Source: Protula sp. h YS-2021 (lineage: Eukaryota; Annelida; Polychaeta; Sabellida; Serpulidae). Taken from it: 64,000 nt of DNA. The notes under the pieces are model-generated. The model worked only from the letters and a program-made list of their open reading frames with translations. It did not search any database and was not told the DNA's origin. This document shows positions 25,621 through 39,429 of the stretch, one piece after another. The stretch is from the NCBI GenBank assembly GCA_949752745.1, contig OX457033.1, forward strand, positions 21,007,066-21,071,065, written 5' to 3'. Position 1 is the stretch's first letter. Every line of letters starts with the position of its first letter. A program made the position numbers and the translations under genes.

Positions 25621-26165
25621 GTACCGTAACATGACCTTCACTGTACCGTAACATGACCTTCTTCCCTACTAGATAATCACCAATTATATTTTAACAAGTG
25701 TTTTTTCTTGAGCTCATATTTCAGTTTTTTTTATTTTGGAATTTTAAACTAACATCCATGGCTATTTGGATAACGGTCTTATTAAGAGAATAATATGTGG
25801 CATTCGAGTGGTGTGCTACAACAAAAATAAACAATTAATCTCGTTTCATGAAGCTTTCTTTATACATTTATCTTTTTTCAAAAAGAAATCATGCCTTATT
25901 TGGACATTGGTATTTGGATCTGTAACTTCATTTGTAGCCTCCTCTGAATGCGCCGGTAATGTGTTGTCAATCATTTAGAAAAAGAGGCGGGGTTTCCTTT
26001 ATTCATCCAATGAAAACGTAAGATTTGTTTGCAATTGAATCGTAGCTATCACACCTCTTCGTCACCTCTAAACCCATATTTAAACCAAACTTGTAGCAAT
26101 GCTTAGTAGTGCTCTGATTTTTTATTAAGCGAGTTTCAATCGAGTTGAACTGCCACATGTTCACT

Positions 26166-29100
26166 ATGGGACATTTTTCGTTGTTTGTTTTGTTGATTGC
26201 ACTTGGCTGCAAATCAAATGCGTAAGTATAAGTTAATTTCAACCTTGAAATACATAGCTTATGTACAAGCTTAGTTCAGACTATCTGGAATTTCAAAATG
26301 ATATTTTTATAGATTTAAGCAAACGGTATTTTTATTATTGATGCCAATAAATGTCACTATCTATGCAGCAAAATGATGACACTTTTAACCTTTTTCACTT
26401 TTAAATTACATTAACTCTGATTTATTATACAACTCCATGACTGTGACGAAAAGCTCTGTTTGTTCTATTTTGACTCGAAGTTTATTTGATTTTTTCTTTT
26501 AAGGGCATTGAACGAAAATGCACAGCCGAATTTTGTTAAAGTATTAAATGAAATTCGCGGCAATAAAGGTACGTGTAAATATAAAAAGCCTTATGCTATG
26601 TAAGCGGTCAGTTTTTAGAAAAATGCTTAGACAAACAAGTGAAGATAAAAATATGAAATGAAAAATTGGAATAGATTATGATAAAAAAGATAAGTTGTAG
26701 ATAAATAATTATGAACTGTACTAAAGTAATAAAGAAGTGCGCTAAATTGATAAAGAGGTGCATTATTTTCAGAGGTCTTACAGGAAAGAGAAACTGCTAA
26801 TGGTTTGCCTAGAGATGGTAAGAGAAACCTACAAAGCATGTCAGTTTCCAGACATGAAATATAGACGTTTCAGCCCTCCGTCTAATTCGTTGGACGATTT
26901 ACGTGGGTTTACGTATTGTAGGTGATTATGATTTAGGATGGCATTATTAGTTGGAAATTGGAATTCTGATGGAATGTTGGCAATATCAGATACTGGGCTT
27001 TCTTTTTAGATACGTAATTTACTACGTCCTTTGCTATCGTGTCCGCACTTTGAAAGGACTTATTGACTGAAAAATAGAAGCCTTGTTGAAAACGTTTGTA
27101 AGTTTATTTGATCAAACACCCTTCAAGGGCAAATGTATCAGGAAAAAATATCTATGTGCATAGAGAAAGGCTATACTGTGACAGAAAATACTGCAGTAAT
27201 TGCAAAGGTATGTTGCACCCCGCAATATTTCACAGTACCGCCCTGAGCTCGGCAAATTTGATTCGGGGCCTTAAGGCTAAAAAACATTCATCCAACTATT
27301 ATGAAGTATTACTAATATTGACGTTATAAACCTTCACACATGACAGCTACAACGTACTCATTCATGTAAATTATAGTACATTTTCTTTTTTCTGAATTTA
27401 ATCTGCTCCATGTGTGTCCTGAAATGCTGTAAACATAATGGGTGGGTGCAATTGATCTTCAAAAGTACAGTATTTCAGTTTTTTCTTATCATTTCTTTAT
27501 GCACTGATTTCTAGGCATGTAATAAATATTCAGAAATATTGAGCTCTATAAACCACGCTATTAGTAATCAGACAACGCCCAGGAGAAAATTTACAAATTA
27601 CAACATAGAAACAGGGGAAAACAGGACAAAAGTAATGCAAAGTAATATTTTTGATGATCGCTTGTGGTTAAGATCAGGCGCCGTATTCAGGAAAATTAAC
27701 AGTAGCAGTTAACTAAAACGGTTGAGTTTTAATCTGGCACCTGGAATTTTCGAAAGTTAATAAAAAAACTTTGTGCGTCTTGGTGAACAAAATCATAAGT
27801 ACAATGCAAGGCCTAGCTGGATTAACCGATTCCTTCTGCTGATAGTACAGTTGACTGTGTAGTTATCTTTTATGAATATGGTGCAGGTAATTTAATTCAT
27901 TAATTTAGAACAGGCCATTCGTCGTTGAAGTGCTGTTTGGACTTTGTTTTTAAATTAGTCAAGTTGCGGCAATATGACTGTTAACCGCATTAGTTTAGAT
28001 CAGACACTTTGAGATCATATTACTGGTGACCGATTACGGTTTAAATGAAAACAGTTGCAGTCATATTTCTGGTTATTGTCTGTGATAAGGAAATGTTATT
28101 TGCGGTCTTATTCTTGGTGATTACTTTCGGTTTAAATCAGACCTGTTGATGCCATTTACTACAGTACGGGTTGTTGTGTCTGGTTTAGATCAGGCCATTT
28201 GGGAACAAATTGCCGCTCTCTATAAAGCACTTGATGGTGTTGAAGATGAGATGGAAATTCAAAGACAACAGATCGACGTGTTGAAAGAGGATGTCGACAA
28301 ATTTGATACAGGATTAAAACAAGTGGAAGCCAAAACTGGTTTGCAAAAATAAAATTAGTTTTAGTTAAATAAGGCATGTACTATACAATGTGTTGAATAT
28401 GAAGTTATAGATTTAGGCGGACTATGTTGAACACAAAGTATTAACCTTACCAAACTCAATGATGATAGCATAGATGCATAATCAATATATACTTCTATTA
28501 CTTTAAAAATACAAAAGGACTTAATATAGAATTGACTACTCAGTTTGTATTGAGTTGTACTTTTATTTGTATTGGAATAGGTGTCAATAATTGTTAAGTC
28601 TTCTTTTTATGCACTGTGTAAGCACCGCACTGAAAGATGTGAAATAGTCAGAGGCAAAAGAGTGATAAAAAGTCAATGCAGAAACCAAAATAAGGGCATA
28701 TATACCGTTAGGAATCCATTGCCTGAAACCAGACGAAATACCGAATATGTAAAAACTTTTCCTGAAAATGACATCTTTAGACTTGAACTGTGAATAACCT
28801 GTCGCCCAGGCTGAGAAGTGTCTTTCTATTCTATAACCAAAAAATTTTTTCCCAACAAATGTCACTAAGGAAAGTTTTTATCTACATAAAATCATTGTGA
28901 TATTTTTAAAAACTTTAATTGTACTTTGTATTTAAAATGCACTAATTAATATGAGGATTTATTATTTTGGTTATACATAACTCTTATCTGCATGACCTGT
29001 TTTTAGAAAATCATGACTCAGAAATTGGTGCCCTGAAAGGTAATGCTTAGATTACTCATCAAGGTGATTATTTGTTAATTATCACATCTACAGACAATCC

Positions 29101-30769
29101 ACCGTTACATATTATTCAGGCGTGTTAATCATGAAGTTTTTTTTATTTATTTAAAAAAAGAATTTTTTAAAATTATAAACAAAAACCATGACCCATTTTC
29201 CAAAGAAAAATCCTTCTTTTTCAGTTACGAACGGAGACCTGTCAAATCAGCTTAATGGTAAGTTTAAACAGCAATAATATTTTATTGATTATTTAAGTTG
29301 AAATAGTAAAAGTAAATAGCAATTAACGATTCACAATTTTAGTAAAGGGTATTTTACTATACAGTTCATATTTGTACACTTAAGAAATAAAAGCAAAAAT
29401 TTTTTCTTGCCATTAAGTTTAGCAGAATTGTATAAAAGTTTAATAATTTAATAATAAAAATGAATACTTCTCTTGTAGATGTCCGCACTGATATATCTGG
29501 TAAGTTTCGTATATTCTTATTGAAGTAAAATAAGAATTACGTTTTGTGCAAACAATACAAATACATACCAGGAATTCAAGATAAAAAATACTTAGACAAT
29601 GTAATATTCATTTTTAAAATGAGTAATTCTTCTTTGCGGTCGATGTAAAAGACAATGAAATATTCATTTTTAAAATACGTAATTCTTCTTTGCGTCTCAT
29701 GTGAATGTGCATTAAAATCAGATTATCTCAAAACTTTAATATTCCTTTAATATTATGTCCTTTCATTTTACTTCTAGGCATACAAAACGATATTAGAGGT
29801 GAGCTATGAAATCATTCTTTCGATTTATAAAAATTTTTTAAATTTTTGAAATTATTTTAGTAATGGCTAAGAGACCTCATTATATGATTTTTAAGTCATT
29901 GGAGATTAAGACATGTTTCAAATCATCTGATCAATAATTAACAAACAATGATACTAATTGTTGCGCACAATCATAAAAAGTGAACTTTATACATTCTGAT
30001 CAAGCCTAACAGATGTGCAACCAAACCAATAATCAACAAATTTGCATATTACGACCTGACTAATCACTTTCAAGTTAATCTTCATTGATCTCAAGTGTAT
30101 AGAAGTGTACATTTTGCTATATCACAAATTGTTTACAAGTGTGCATTCTTAAATGATCACTAAATATTTACAAAAGTGCACTCTGTGATCTTACGAGTTT
30201 TTTTACTAGTGCTTATTGAATGATCCAAAAAATTGTATACAAGTGTGATTTCTATTAACTGCTATATTTAGAATTAAACACAACAATTTTAACACATTAC
30301 CAACTCACACATGACATACTATATTCTGCCATTTGTTGTATGTTGAATTATAGACAAGAACGTTGCTGTTGGGTTTAGTGCCACCACCCGCTCACATCTG
30401 ACGTACTCACAAGGCCAGCGCCTTGTGTTTACTACTGTATTAAGCAACACGGGAGGACATTACAACAGTGGCACTGGCGAGTTTACCTGCCCATACAAAG
30501 GAATGTATATGTTCAATCTGGACATTCTGCGTGGCGGTGCGAGCGGGAAAACCAGAGTGAGAATGTACAAGGGCAGTACACCACTGAGTGGAGTCTTTAT
30601 TCACTTAGGTGATGGAAAGGATCGCCATGGTAGCACCATGTCTGTAGTTACCTGTAACGCAGGAGAGAAGGTGTGGATGCAGGCTGAAGAGAGCGACTGC
30701 AAAATATTTGGTTATTATGAATTGATGTATTCCTTCTTTGGAGGCATTCTGATTCGCCGACTTGATTAA
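26166..30769 (+). CDS. Secreted C1q-domain protein with coiled-coil stalk
   Basis: Nine-exon model read from splice signals: 26166-26221, 26504-26568, 26773-26817, 28189-28338, 29007-29039, 29225-29257, 29479-29499, 29778-29798, 30354-30769. The exons join in one frame (840 bp, 279 residues). Exon 1 encodes a signal peptide (MGHFSLFVLLIALGC). Exons 2-8 encode a polar, heptad-like stalk (QIAALYKALDGVEDEME, IDVLKEDVDKFD, QLNDVRTDISGIQNDI). Exon 9 is a full C1q domain with NTGGHYNSGTGEFTCP, GMYMFNLDI, NAGEKVWMQAE and a terminal FFGGILI strand. C1q-domain proteins of molluscs are usually secreted trimers that act as pattern-recognition lectins; ligand unknown. There is no collagen repeat. All inner exons 3-8 are phase 1-1. 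The weakest site is the exon 4 donor (ACTG/gtttgc); without splicing there, a stop follows at 28350. Confidence 0.88.
26818..28188 (+). other. Intron 3 of the C1q-domain gene
   Basis: Ends in a degenerate repeat (about 27960-28195) with a 'ggtttaaatcagacc' theme; the exon 4 acceptor (tctggtttag) lies in its last unit. No further exon recognised, although 27018 (ttctttttag) and 27211 (gtatgt) look like splice sites. Confidence 0.5.
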
Positions 30770-30851
30770 GGTCAATGACTGAACAGATTAGAAAAAAAAC
30801 ATATTTGTAGTGGAATCAGTGAAAGAAATAGTTTAAAGGTACTTTTTAATG

Positions 30852-31335
30852 GAATGCACTCAGTAGTGAATACGGATTCTAACATAATTTAAAAGTAATT
30901 TTTTATGAAATACACACAAAAGTAAATATAGATGTTAATGTAGCTTAGAAGTTAATATTAAATGAATACACTCAAAAGTGAATACGGTTTCTAAAAAAGA
31001 TTAAAAATGAAGTTTTAATGAAATACACCCAATAGTGAATCGGTTTCTAAAAAAGTTTAAAAGTGAAGTTTTAATGAAATGCACTCAATAATGAATACAA
31101 ATTCTCAAAAAATTTTAAAAGTTAAGTTTTGATGAAATGCACTCAATAATGAATACGAATTCTTAAAAAGTTTAAAAGTTAAGTTTTAATGAAATGCACT
31201 CCTTACTAAATACGGGTTCTTGTAAAGGTTTAAAAGTTAAGTTTTAATGAATTGCACTCAGTAGTGAATACGGGTTCTAATAAAATGTAAAAGTAAAGTT
31301 TTATTGAAATGTAATCAATAGTGAATACGAATTTT
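30852..31335. repeat. ~57-bp tandem repeat after the C1q gene
   Basis: About nine units with the theme aatgcactcaatagtgaata then cgggttctaataaaagttta and aaagttaagttttaatga. Unit starts fall near 30852, 30908, 30965, 31022, 31078, 31136, 31192, 31252 and 31308. The array begins about 80 bp past the C1q stop codon, so it may lie in the 3' UTR. Confidence 0.9.
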
Positions 31336-32094
31336 AATGTATACCTTATGCTTTGAGCAAATAACAATCTCAAATAGCCCAACAAGAAAGCGAAGTGTAG
31401 AAAATATGGCAAATGAATGGGATTAATGGGACATTAATACTCTTTGAAAGTTAACAAGGATATAATGCGCTTTGCGAGCGTAAAAAGTAGCACTTGTAAT
31501 AATTAAATAGTTTATTAATTTCATTCTCGACTAATAACCGTACTGCAGATAGAAGATATGATTGTTATAGTTCATCTTCATAAGATATAAGCTCTCGTAA
31601 ATCATATATGCTTTTATGAATACATATTTTAAAGTAAGCAACACCTGCTTTAAATGATGTTAAATAAATTACTTAATGCATGAAACTACTTTTATTTCGT
31701 GTTTTTTCCTAGCAATTAATCTGATTCGTAAGGTTAATTGTTAACCTGCAATTGTGAAATTTATATGCTTTGTAGAAGGTAGTATGGGAGCGAATGAAAC
31801 TATGACAGGAAAAGCAGACCTTAAATCTAATGTGGTCCTGGTTTAAATGGTGTCTTACCGAGCAACCTATCCGTAGTTTCAATTGACAATCTGAATTCAT
31901 ATAATCAAAGAGCTGATTAAGTATCACAGAAAAAAGCCACGAAGTTAAGTTATATAGATTACGGCATCTTACAATGGAGAGAGTTTCCATAGTCTGGTTT
32001 TAATCTAGACACTGAATTTATATTCCCTGAGGTTTTATTTGTGCTGATTACCATAACGAATCAAATATGCTTTTTTGCGAAACACAATGGTAGC

Positions 32095-32130
32095 CTCTCT
32101 CTCTTTCTTTCTTTCTCTCTCTTTCACTCG

Positions 32131-32191
<61 letters not shown>

Positions 32192-32215
32192 CCTCTCTCT
32201 CACTATCTCATGCTC
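32095..32215. repeat. (CT)n microsatellite
   Basis: CT run with CCT and TTT interruptions. Confidence 0.95.
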
Positions 32216-33283
32216 TCGTCTTTGATGTCAGACTCATGAAATTTCCATGTAAAAGGCCGAATGTGCTAACCTATTGTATTCGCCTGAGTCAATAAATTTC
32301 GACAAAACCTAAAAGTAAGGAAATTTATGCTTTGGGAATTATTATTGAAAAACTGTGCTGTATTTACTAACTGTATACTAGCTATTAGCCTAAAATATAC
32401 CTCTTCTACAAATAAATCCGGCGTATAGTTTAGAATATAAGGCTGGATGGACAAATCTAACTTTGACATTTTTTTAAAAGATGGCAGTTTCCACTACTTT
32501 AAGAATTATAGTCTGTTGAAAAGGTGCAAGTCTGCCTTGGTATTATCCGCTATATTTTTAAACTTTTCACTTTCTGTATAAACTATAAAGAATTTAATAC
32601 TAAGTGTTGCCATTGTTTTGAAATGTTTGACAAAGCAAAAAAAAATCCATCCGCATTAATTGTTCATTGTTTTTCTTTTATCCTTAGAAAGTGCAAAACA
32701 TGCAACGTAGACTGATCTGCAAACACATGTACTACTGGTTAGTCGCCGCATAACATTTTGACAGAAAACTTTTTTTTTTTACTAATGTTCTTTGTTGCTT
32801 TCCATTTTGCTGTAGACTTAAAATGACAAAAACAAATAACTTATATTGACTGTCTGTAAATAGAACGTGTCAACTGTTTCAAACAACAAGTCATTTATTT
32901 TCCTGTGAACATGTTTTAAGCTGAAAATTTTTGGTTTTGAAGTCGGGACAAGCCCTATTTTTTCTTGCATCTGGGCTGTCCCCTTTATTTACTAATAAAT
33001 CGAATAACAACTTTTGAACTTACAACTACCAAACAATGTATGTAACAAAAATTAAATGAAAAAACGTTAAAAGATTAATTGTATAGGGGATTAAACATTC
33101 ACCTAAGGTGGAAGATGTTTCAAATTTTGAATTTGCAAACACATAAATATATGCATATGTATGAACATATCTACCACACATTAGGGGTACACACTTAGAA
33201 AAATGCATTGCGCTCTTTTATTGATCCATGACCTTAAAATTAAATTATATTTTTGCTGTTTACCATTGAGTTCATTTGCCGTA

Positions 33284-33286
33284 CAG

Positions 33287-33362
<76 letters not shown>
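33284..33362. repeat. (AT)n microsatellite
   Basis: Uninterrupted AT dinucleotide run. Confidence 0.97.
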
Positions 33363-33365
<3 letters not shown>

Positions 33366-34053
33366 TGTATCAAGTGTAGCTACTATTCGTGAGCTCTAAA
33401 CAAACCCCACGACGATACGCTCCAACCAGTTCTTGAATGAAGTACGAACTGTTGTTTCTTAAAATAGATTTAATAATATATACTCGGGGAAATATTTAAT
33501 AAAATCATGAATGACATGTGGACTATTTTTAACATTGATAAATTATTTAAGGCGTTTGGGAAAAATTCTATTTTTGCTAGACAAAAAAAAAACAAACAGA
33601 ATCTTTAAATTCACTGGAAGTGCCAACAATTTTGGCATCTTACATTTATCAGCAGACAAAATTTCATGGAGTCGAAGTATTCGAGTTTTAAATTTAAGCT
33701 CTGCCTTGAAACTATCATGAAATTGGTGCCGTTGTTAGAAATCTCCTGATCTCTGGCCAGATCCGCGTCGGATCAACATCGTATTTTGGTTTTTTTATGC
33801 AAATCGAAACAACGCCTACCTTTCGACGTTGGATAGAAATCGATTACCGACTTTTAATCGTTGTTTACAGGTGGTTAATGGAAGTCGAAACAACATCTTT
33901 CTCTAGAAGTTTTATAGACGTCGGAAAAATATTAATCTAGAATGGCCGTCTAGACAGTACAGTCACAGTGTCGTCACCGTCAGTACTCGCATCCTTCGAA
34001 AGGAGAAAGAAAGAACCATAAAACCAACCACTACAGAAAATAACAGACGTGCA

Positions 34054-34055
<2 letters not shown>

Positions 34056-34115
<60 letters not shown>
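34056..34115. repeat. (AAT)n microsatellite
   Basis: Trinucleotide run of about 20 units. Confidence 0.95.
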
Positions 34116-34116
<1 letters not shown>

Positions 34117-35044
34117 GTAGCAAACAACTAAGACAATTACCGACTTCATTTTTAAACAGTTTGAAATTATTTTAAGCACAATCATTTCGTGATAACAAGC
34201 AACACTCCCTCCCTGTAATTAACCACTGACCAGTAATGATCTAAAGCTTGCTTTTATCAACAGGTCTTTTCACTTTCCCTGCTGTAACTAGAGTTTTTTT
34301 TCCCGCTGCCATGAAGTCAGTTTAAAAGTCGCCTTTACTTATTAAGCCAGTGTTAAACCTTTTTATGTAACACAAATAGCTTGGGTCAGGAGCGAGTGGG
34401 TGCATTAAAACTTAATAAAGCCAACGATTAGAAGTTTAGGGGTGGGATAAAGCGCTTCGTTAACGCTTCAATGCAATGGGATTCCAGGTGTGTGGAATTG
34501 TTGCCTTTCATTTTGATTCCAAGAAATACTACCCTACGCATTTTGAATATATTTCTATGTATTAAAGCATTCTGCTTTGTAGCATTGGTTGTTCAATTTA
34601 CCTATGGAAATTTGTTGGGAGCCAAACAGAAGACCTCTTGACATAAGGCCTTGCATTGCAAAATGTGCTGGTAAATTGAAGCCACTTTGCAGAAGTATAA
34701 AAGAAGTGTAAAACGTATTATGGAGAAAATTATAAAACGTATTTTTATAATTTTATTAGGTTTTCATTAAAACAACTGATGCCGCATCTCATTTCGTTTC
34801 GTAAAAGCGATTTATTCTCACTTACAGGCGGACAGATAACTTACTTTTCCTATTGGGCCACATATCACATCTGACTTGAATGCGGCCAGATCATTATCGA
34901 TTGGGCAGTCTCTATTTTTGCATACCGTTCATCAATTGGCTATGATCTACAATATTTTGTTTTTTTTTTATTAAAAAATCAACGGAAAGTATCTTTTGCA
35001 CTTTAATGGAACAACTTTTTATCAGCTTTTTAATTTTTGACATT

Positions 35045-35262
35045 CAGTTCGTAAGCGTTCTGTCTGGACATTCTATCTGTGGTCGTTCTGTCGGTGGATG
35101 TTATATCTGTGGACATTCTTTCTGTGGATGTTCTGTCCGTGGACTTTCTGTCTGTGGATGTTCTATCTGTGGACGTTATGTCTGTGGATGTTCTGACCGT
35201 GGACGTTCTGTCTGTGGACGCTATGTCTGTGGACATTCTGTCTGTGGACGTTATGTGCATGC
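35045..35262. repeat. 15-bp minisatellite
   Basis: About 14 units of the theme CTGTGGACGTTCTGT with ATG/ACG and TAT/TCT variants. Because 15 is a multiple of three, long frames stay open on both strands; I do not read these as genes. Confidence 0.92.
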
Positions 35263-36341
35263 TCTTTCTTTCTCATGTTCTTTCAAGTAATTGTAAAAAC
35301 GCAGCATAGCGCACACTGTCTGCAAAAACTAGTTCAGTGGAAATATTTCAAACTGACTTTTATAAAAAAAAAACCGGGAGAATCGGAATGGTACTGCTTG
35401 ACAATTGTGTTCCTCCAAAAGTGGTTTTAGCTCAGGCTATCAGAGAGAAATTGTGAATTTTTATTGACTTTGTCCTCTGCTAGCATTCATAAAAAGCATA
35501 ATATCTTGAAGTGACAACTCAAATAGTTTTTAAGTATATTAGTATAGCATTATGTTGTATCCTTATTGTTGGCCCAGGATAAAGTGGGTCATCTGTAAAC
35601 TGTCAAGGTACGCCCAGAGTACGGTGAGGGTACGGTTAGGGTACGAACATTACCATCCTGTTTATTGTCTGGGGATAATTTCGATTATTGAAAGGGGATA
35701 TTTTCCGAGACCGGGACTGGCACCGAGTGTCAATTTCATTGAAAAGAAACAATGTTAATTTAGCTGAAAGAGTCAGTTTATTTAAAACTTGGTAATCCGC
35801 GTTGAGGGGTCGTTTTAATCAAGTCATGGATAATCATGGAAACCAGTTGGTGCGTGAGTGCTCCCCCATGGCTGGGGGCACAACTGTGTGTTATGCACAA
35901 TAACTGGGGCAGAGCAGTGCACGTTAACGCAGCTTACCCTAACCCTACATAGATAAGACCGGTATTACATCGAAAAGATCGCTAGACATTTTTATCAATT
36001 ATAACTGCTCGTAAAAGCTTGGCATTCCGCCCAGTCATCTCAACGAGGATATGGTTCCAATGATTACCAAAAGGACAAAAACAGCAGAAATTTGGTTTTT
36101 GTTGCTACTAGCACCGCCTCCAGCAAAAAGGGAAGAAAAACTGAAGTAGTATAATTAAAAGAAATATACACTTTTTTTTATTTATTGTCCTTTGAGATTT
36201 TAAACATAATTTTCTTTGGCATTTAGAAATACATGAGAGGAATCTATGAGACTTGCGGGTCTGCCACACCCCCCGTCCCCGCACCGGGGTGTTTTGGGTG
36301 AGAAGACTGACCCTATGAAAGCACTGGTTTTAAACTGAATG

Positions 36342-36343
36342 TA

Positions 36344-36415
<72 letters not shown>

Positions 36416-36448
36416 TATCATCACCATCATCATCATCATCATCATCTG
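36342..36448. repeat. (ATC)n microsatellite
   Basis: ATC/CAT run, the expanded partner of the shorter run at about 1105-1165 in copy A. Confidence 0.95.
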
Positions 36449-36635
36449 AGCATGTGGACAAGTTCACTAACATGCATATTGGGATGCCTGTATTTCAATA
36501 GTCTTTTTTCCATATATTTAAACGAATTGACTAAGAAGCGCCGGACTTCTCATATTGTTGCATGCATCCAGATAAGCACTTATATGCGGACGTGAACTGG
36601 GGGACCTCTATACAGTGGAACCACTATGCAGCGAG

Positions 36636-36636
<1 letters not shown>

Positions 36637-36718
<82 letters not shown>
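36637..36718. repeat. (AT)n microsatellite
   Basis: Uninterrupted AT run at the start of the large block with no counterpart in copy A. Confidence 0.95.
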
Positions 36719-36719
<1 letters not shown>

Positions 36720-37227
36720 TCACTGCATTTTCAGATAGCATTCTTTCAGTTTCTCACACACACAAACACATACCTACACACTCTGTCTCTCCTTATAAGA
36801 AGATACGTTATAAGAAGAATAGGAAACCCATACCTCTAATATCATAATAATGTAATGACAGTTTGTATTACCCTTTGCTTCTCAGCCTTATAATATTGGC
36901 TATTAACAACGTTGACTTGCACATTATATTATAAACAAATTTGATTATTCCGCTATAGAAACTATTCCGATGGCTTAAAAATATGAGTTTAATCGAGAAC
37001 TTTGGAAAAAAGTTATGTCACGATGCTATTTGCATGAAAACTCTAGATTACAGAGAAAAGAGGTAATTTTCTTGGGAAGTGCTAAACTTTGTGGTATTGT
37101 GAATTCGGTCATTAATATAAAAGTTGGAATGCCGAATTTCCAGCAAATGTAACAACATTTGCAGGTGTAAATAGTGCTTCAGCAGAAGAGAATCGCTCGA
37201 TTTGCCAAAGTGGTAAAATTTTCCGAA

Positions 37228-37620
<393 letters not shown>

Positions 37621-38889
37621 CTGGACTGAATTCCCTACCCAGTTGTAGCGAAATATACATTTGCAAATTGCTCGAAGTTATACACATTTTGAAGGAAATT
37701 GGTAAAGAAATGTTGCTAACTCTCCAATTTTTTTTAAAAATGTATTTTTTGAAAATGAAATCCAAAAATAGAAAAAAGAACCTTAAATAAATTTAACCAA
37801 ATTTGTGGGAGACCACTAAACTATTGAAAATTAGGTAATCCTCAAAATAATACAATAGCATGTACGAACCTGAGCTTTTCTCTCCTATATACTAGCTCAA
37901 TTTTCAGCTGGGTGATGAGCTTCACGTTCTCGTTCAAGATCTTCTTATGCATAGAACCGATCATACTCGCGATAACATATTTAAGCTGCTATATCTAACA
38001 TGGCACACGGCATAGCCCCTTTACAATGCCCAATACATCGAGGGTCAATGATATGGAAGTATAAAGCTTACACAAGCAGAGATATCGTTAGTGTCGTTTG
38101 CACTCGGAATATTCACTGTTCTAATTAGAAGAACACATTAAACACAGTGTTAACGTACAAGTGTTACTATTAAGTTTGCATGTTTTTGAAGACATCTGTG
38201 TTATTTTCAAATGTGAAATAATTCGCGATGCAGCTTTTTGGAGTTGATATATTTTTAGCAAGTTTTCGTTTAATGTCATGCAATATTAGATGAGACGTAG
38301 TCACACAACTGTTACGCATTTTAGGAATAAGATGCCAAGTTTAAAATATGACCATTTTATACCAAAAAGTAAGGTAAGTAAAATTTATTACAATTAGCAG
38401 TAAAATTCTACGCGTGGATCACTAACGCTTTTTACAACATTTAGAAACAAAAAATGAGCATGTATATATAATTTTTAAAAAGCAGAAGCCGCGCAGAAAG
38501 AAGATTTGTAAAGCGCTCGGAGCTGGAGTTTTCACACCTGAAACCTCAAAATTTATTTTGTACTAAACACACAATGACAGTGAGAGTAAATAGTAGCTTT
38601 AGAAATTCAGATTTAACAGGAAGACAACCCGTTTTCTTCTGCAGAAATGGGGTTGTCGAACAGCATAAATGAACTAGAATTCCGTGTATTGTTTTAAAAC
38701 ATAATTAATTCATTGTGAAATATTGATGAGAAATACCATTACAGCACCCTTGACTATGTAATACTGGTTCACACCCCAAAGTTTCCAAATAGATTGCATA
38801 AAACGGAGTCTGTAATTACACTTGGGGATTTTCAATCCCTAGTTTATTGCTTTCGTACGACTCGGTAAAGTGTTTCCGTATGATTCCTT

Positions 38890-39140
38890 TTTTCCGCCAT
38901 AACCTTGTCACGCAAACTCCTCTGAGACGGCTAAAGCTAGGACAATCAAATTTGGGAGCGGCATACTATAGCATGTTGGTTCAGCCCAGTTTTTAAAGAA
39001 ATTCATTAATATTTTCATGCAGAAATGGACAGTGAAATTTAAAATTAAAAAACCTTGTCATACGAACTCCTCTTAGACTGTCAGGGCTAGGACAACTAAA
39101 TTTGGCAGAGGCATAATGTAGGATATGTAGTTGGTCCAGC
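38890..39140. repeat. Two units of a ~120-bp repeat (family of 43870-44300)
   Basis: Two diverged units with 'aactcctctgagac', 'aggacaatcaaatttggga' and 'gaaattcattaatatt'. They resemble the units with 'aactcctcctac' and 'aggacaatg(a)aatttggcac' at 43870-44300. Confidence 0.7.
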
Positions 39141-39429
39141 TCAATTTTTTAGAAATTCATTAATATTTAACATGTAAAAGTGGACATTGGAATTTTGCCA
39201 CTGGCGTCTATTATAAGGAAAGCATGTAAACGCTTTGATTTCGCATTTAAAGGAACTGGTATGATATCAGCCTAGGTGTATTGGTAGGCCAATTGTCTGC
39301 AATGAGAGCCATCACAGCAAGCCAGTGCAAGTTGAAGCTGGTTGAAGCGTTTCAGTTTTTTCCAATTGCTAAACAGGGATGACATTTGGCTCACTGGCAG
39401 CAGGCGATTAGACGTCGTAAAATCCCAAT

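Larger units (their letters stand above)
22808..26165. other. Intergenic with local duplication and GATA repeat
   Basis: No coding exon recognised. It includes degenerate short repeats with a 'cactgcagc' theme (23490-23720), a tandem duplication (about 23870-24620 and 25060-25620) and a GATA microsatellite (24623-24724). Confidence 0.5.
31336..35005. other. Intergenic, simple repeats only
   Basis: Holds (CT)n at 32095-32215, (AT)n at 33284-33362 and (AAT)n at 34056-34115. No exon of a known family seen. Open frames overlapping these runs are repeat artefacts. Confidence 0.5.

Noticed and set aside
27108..27329. Possible extra C1q exon with splice-like ends
   Set aside because: Phase does not fit: exon 3 already joins exon 4 in frame, and the frame here shows no coiled-coil or C1q content.
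35006..35309. Cys-rich frame (VCGRSVCGH) resembling a secreted repeat protein
   Set aside because: The 15-bp unit keeps all matching frames open on both strands; no signal peptide or splice context.
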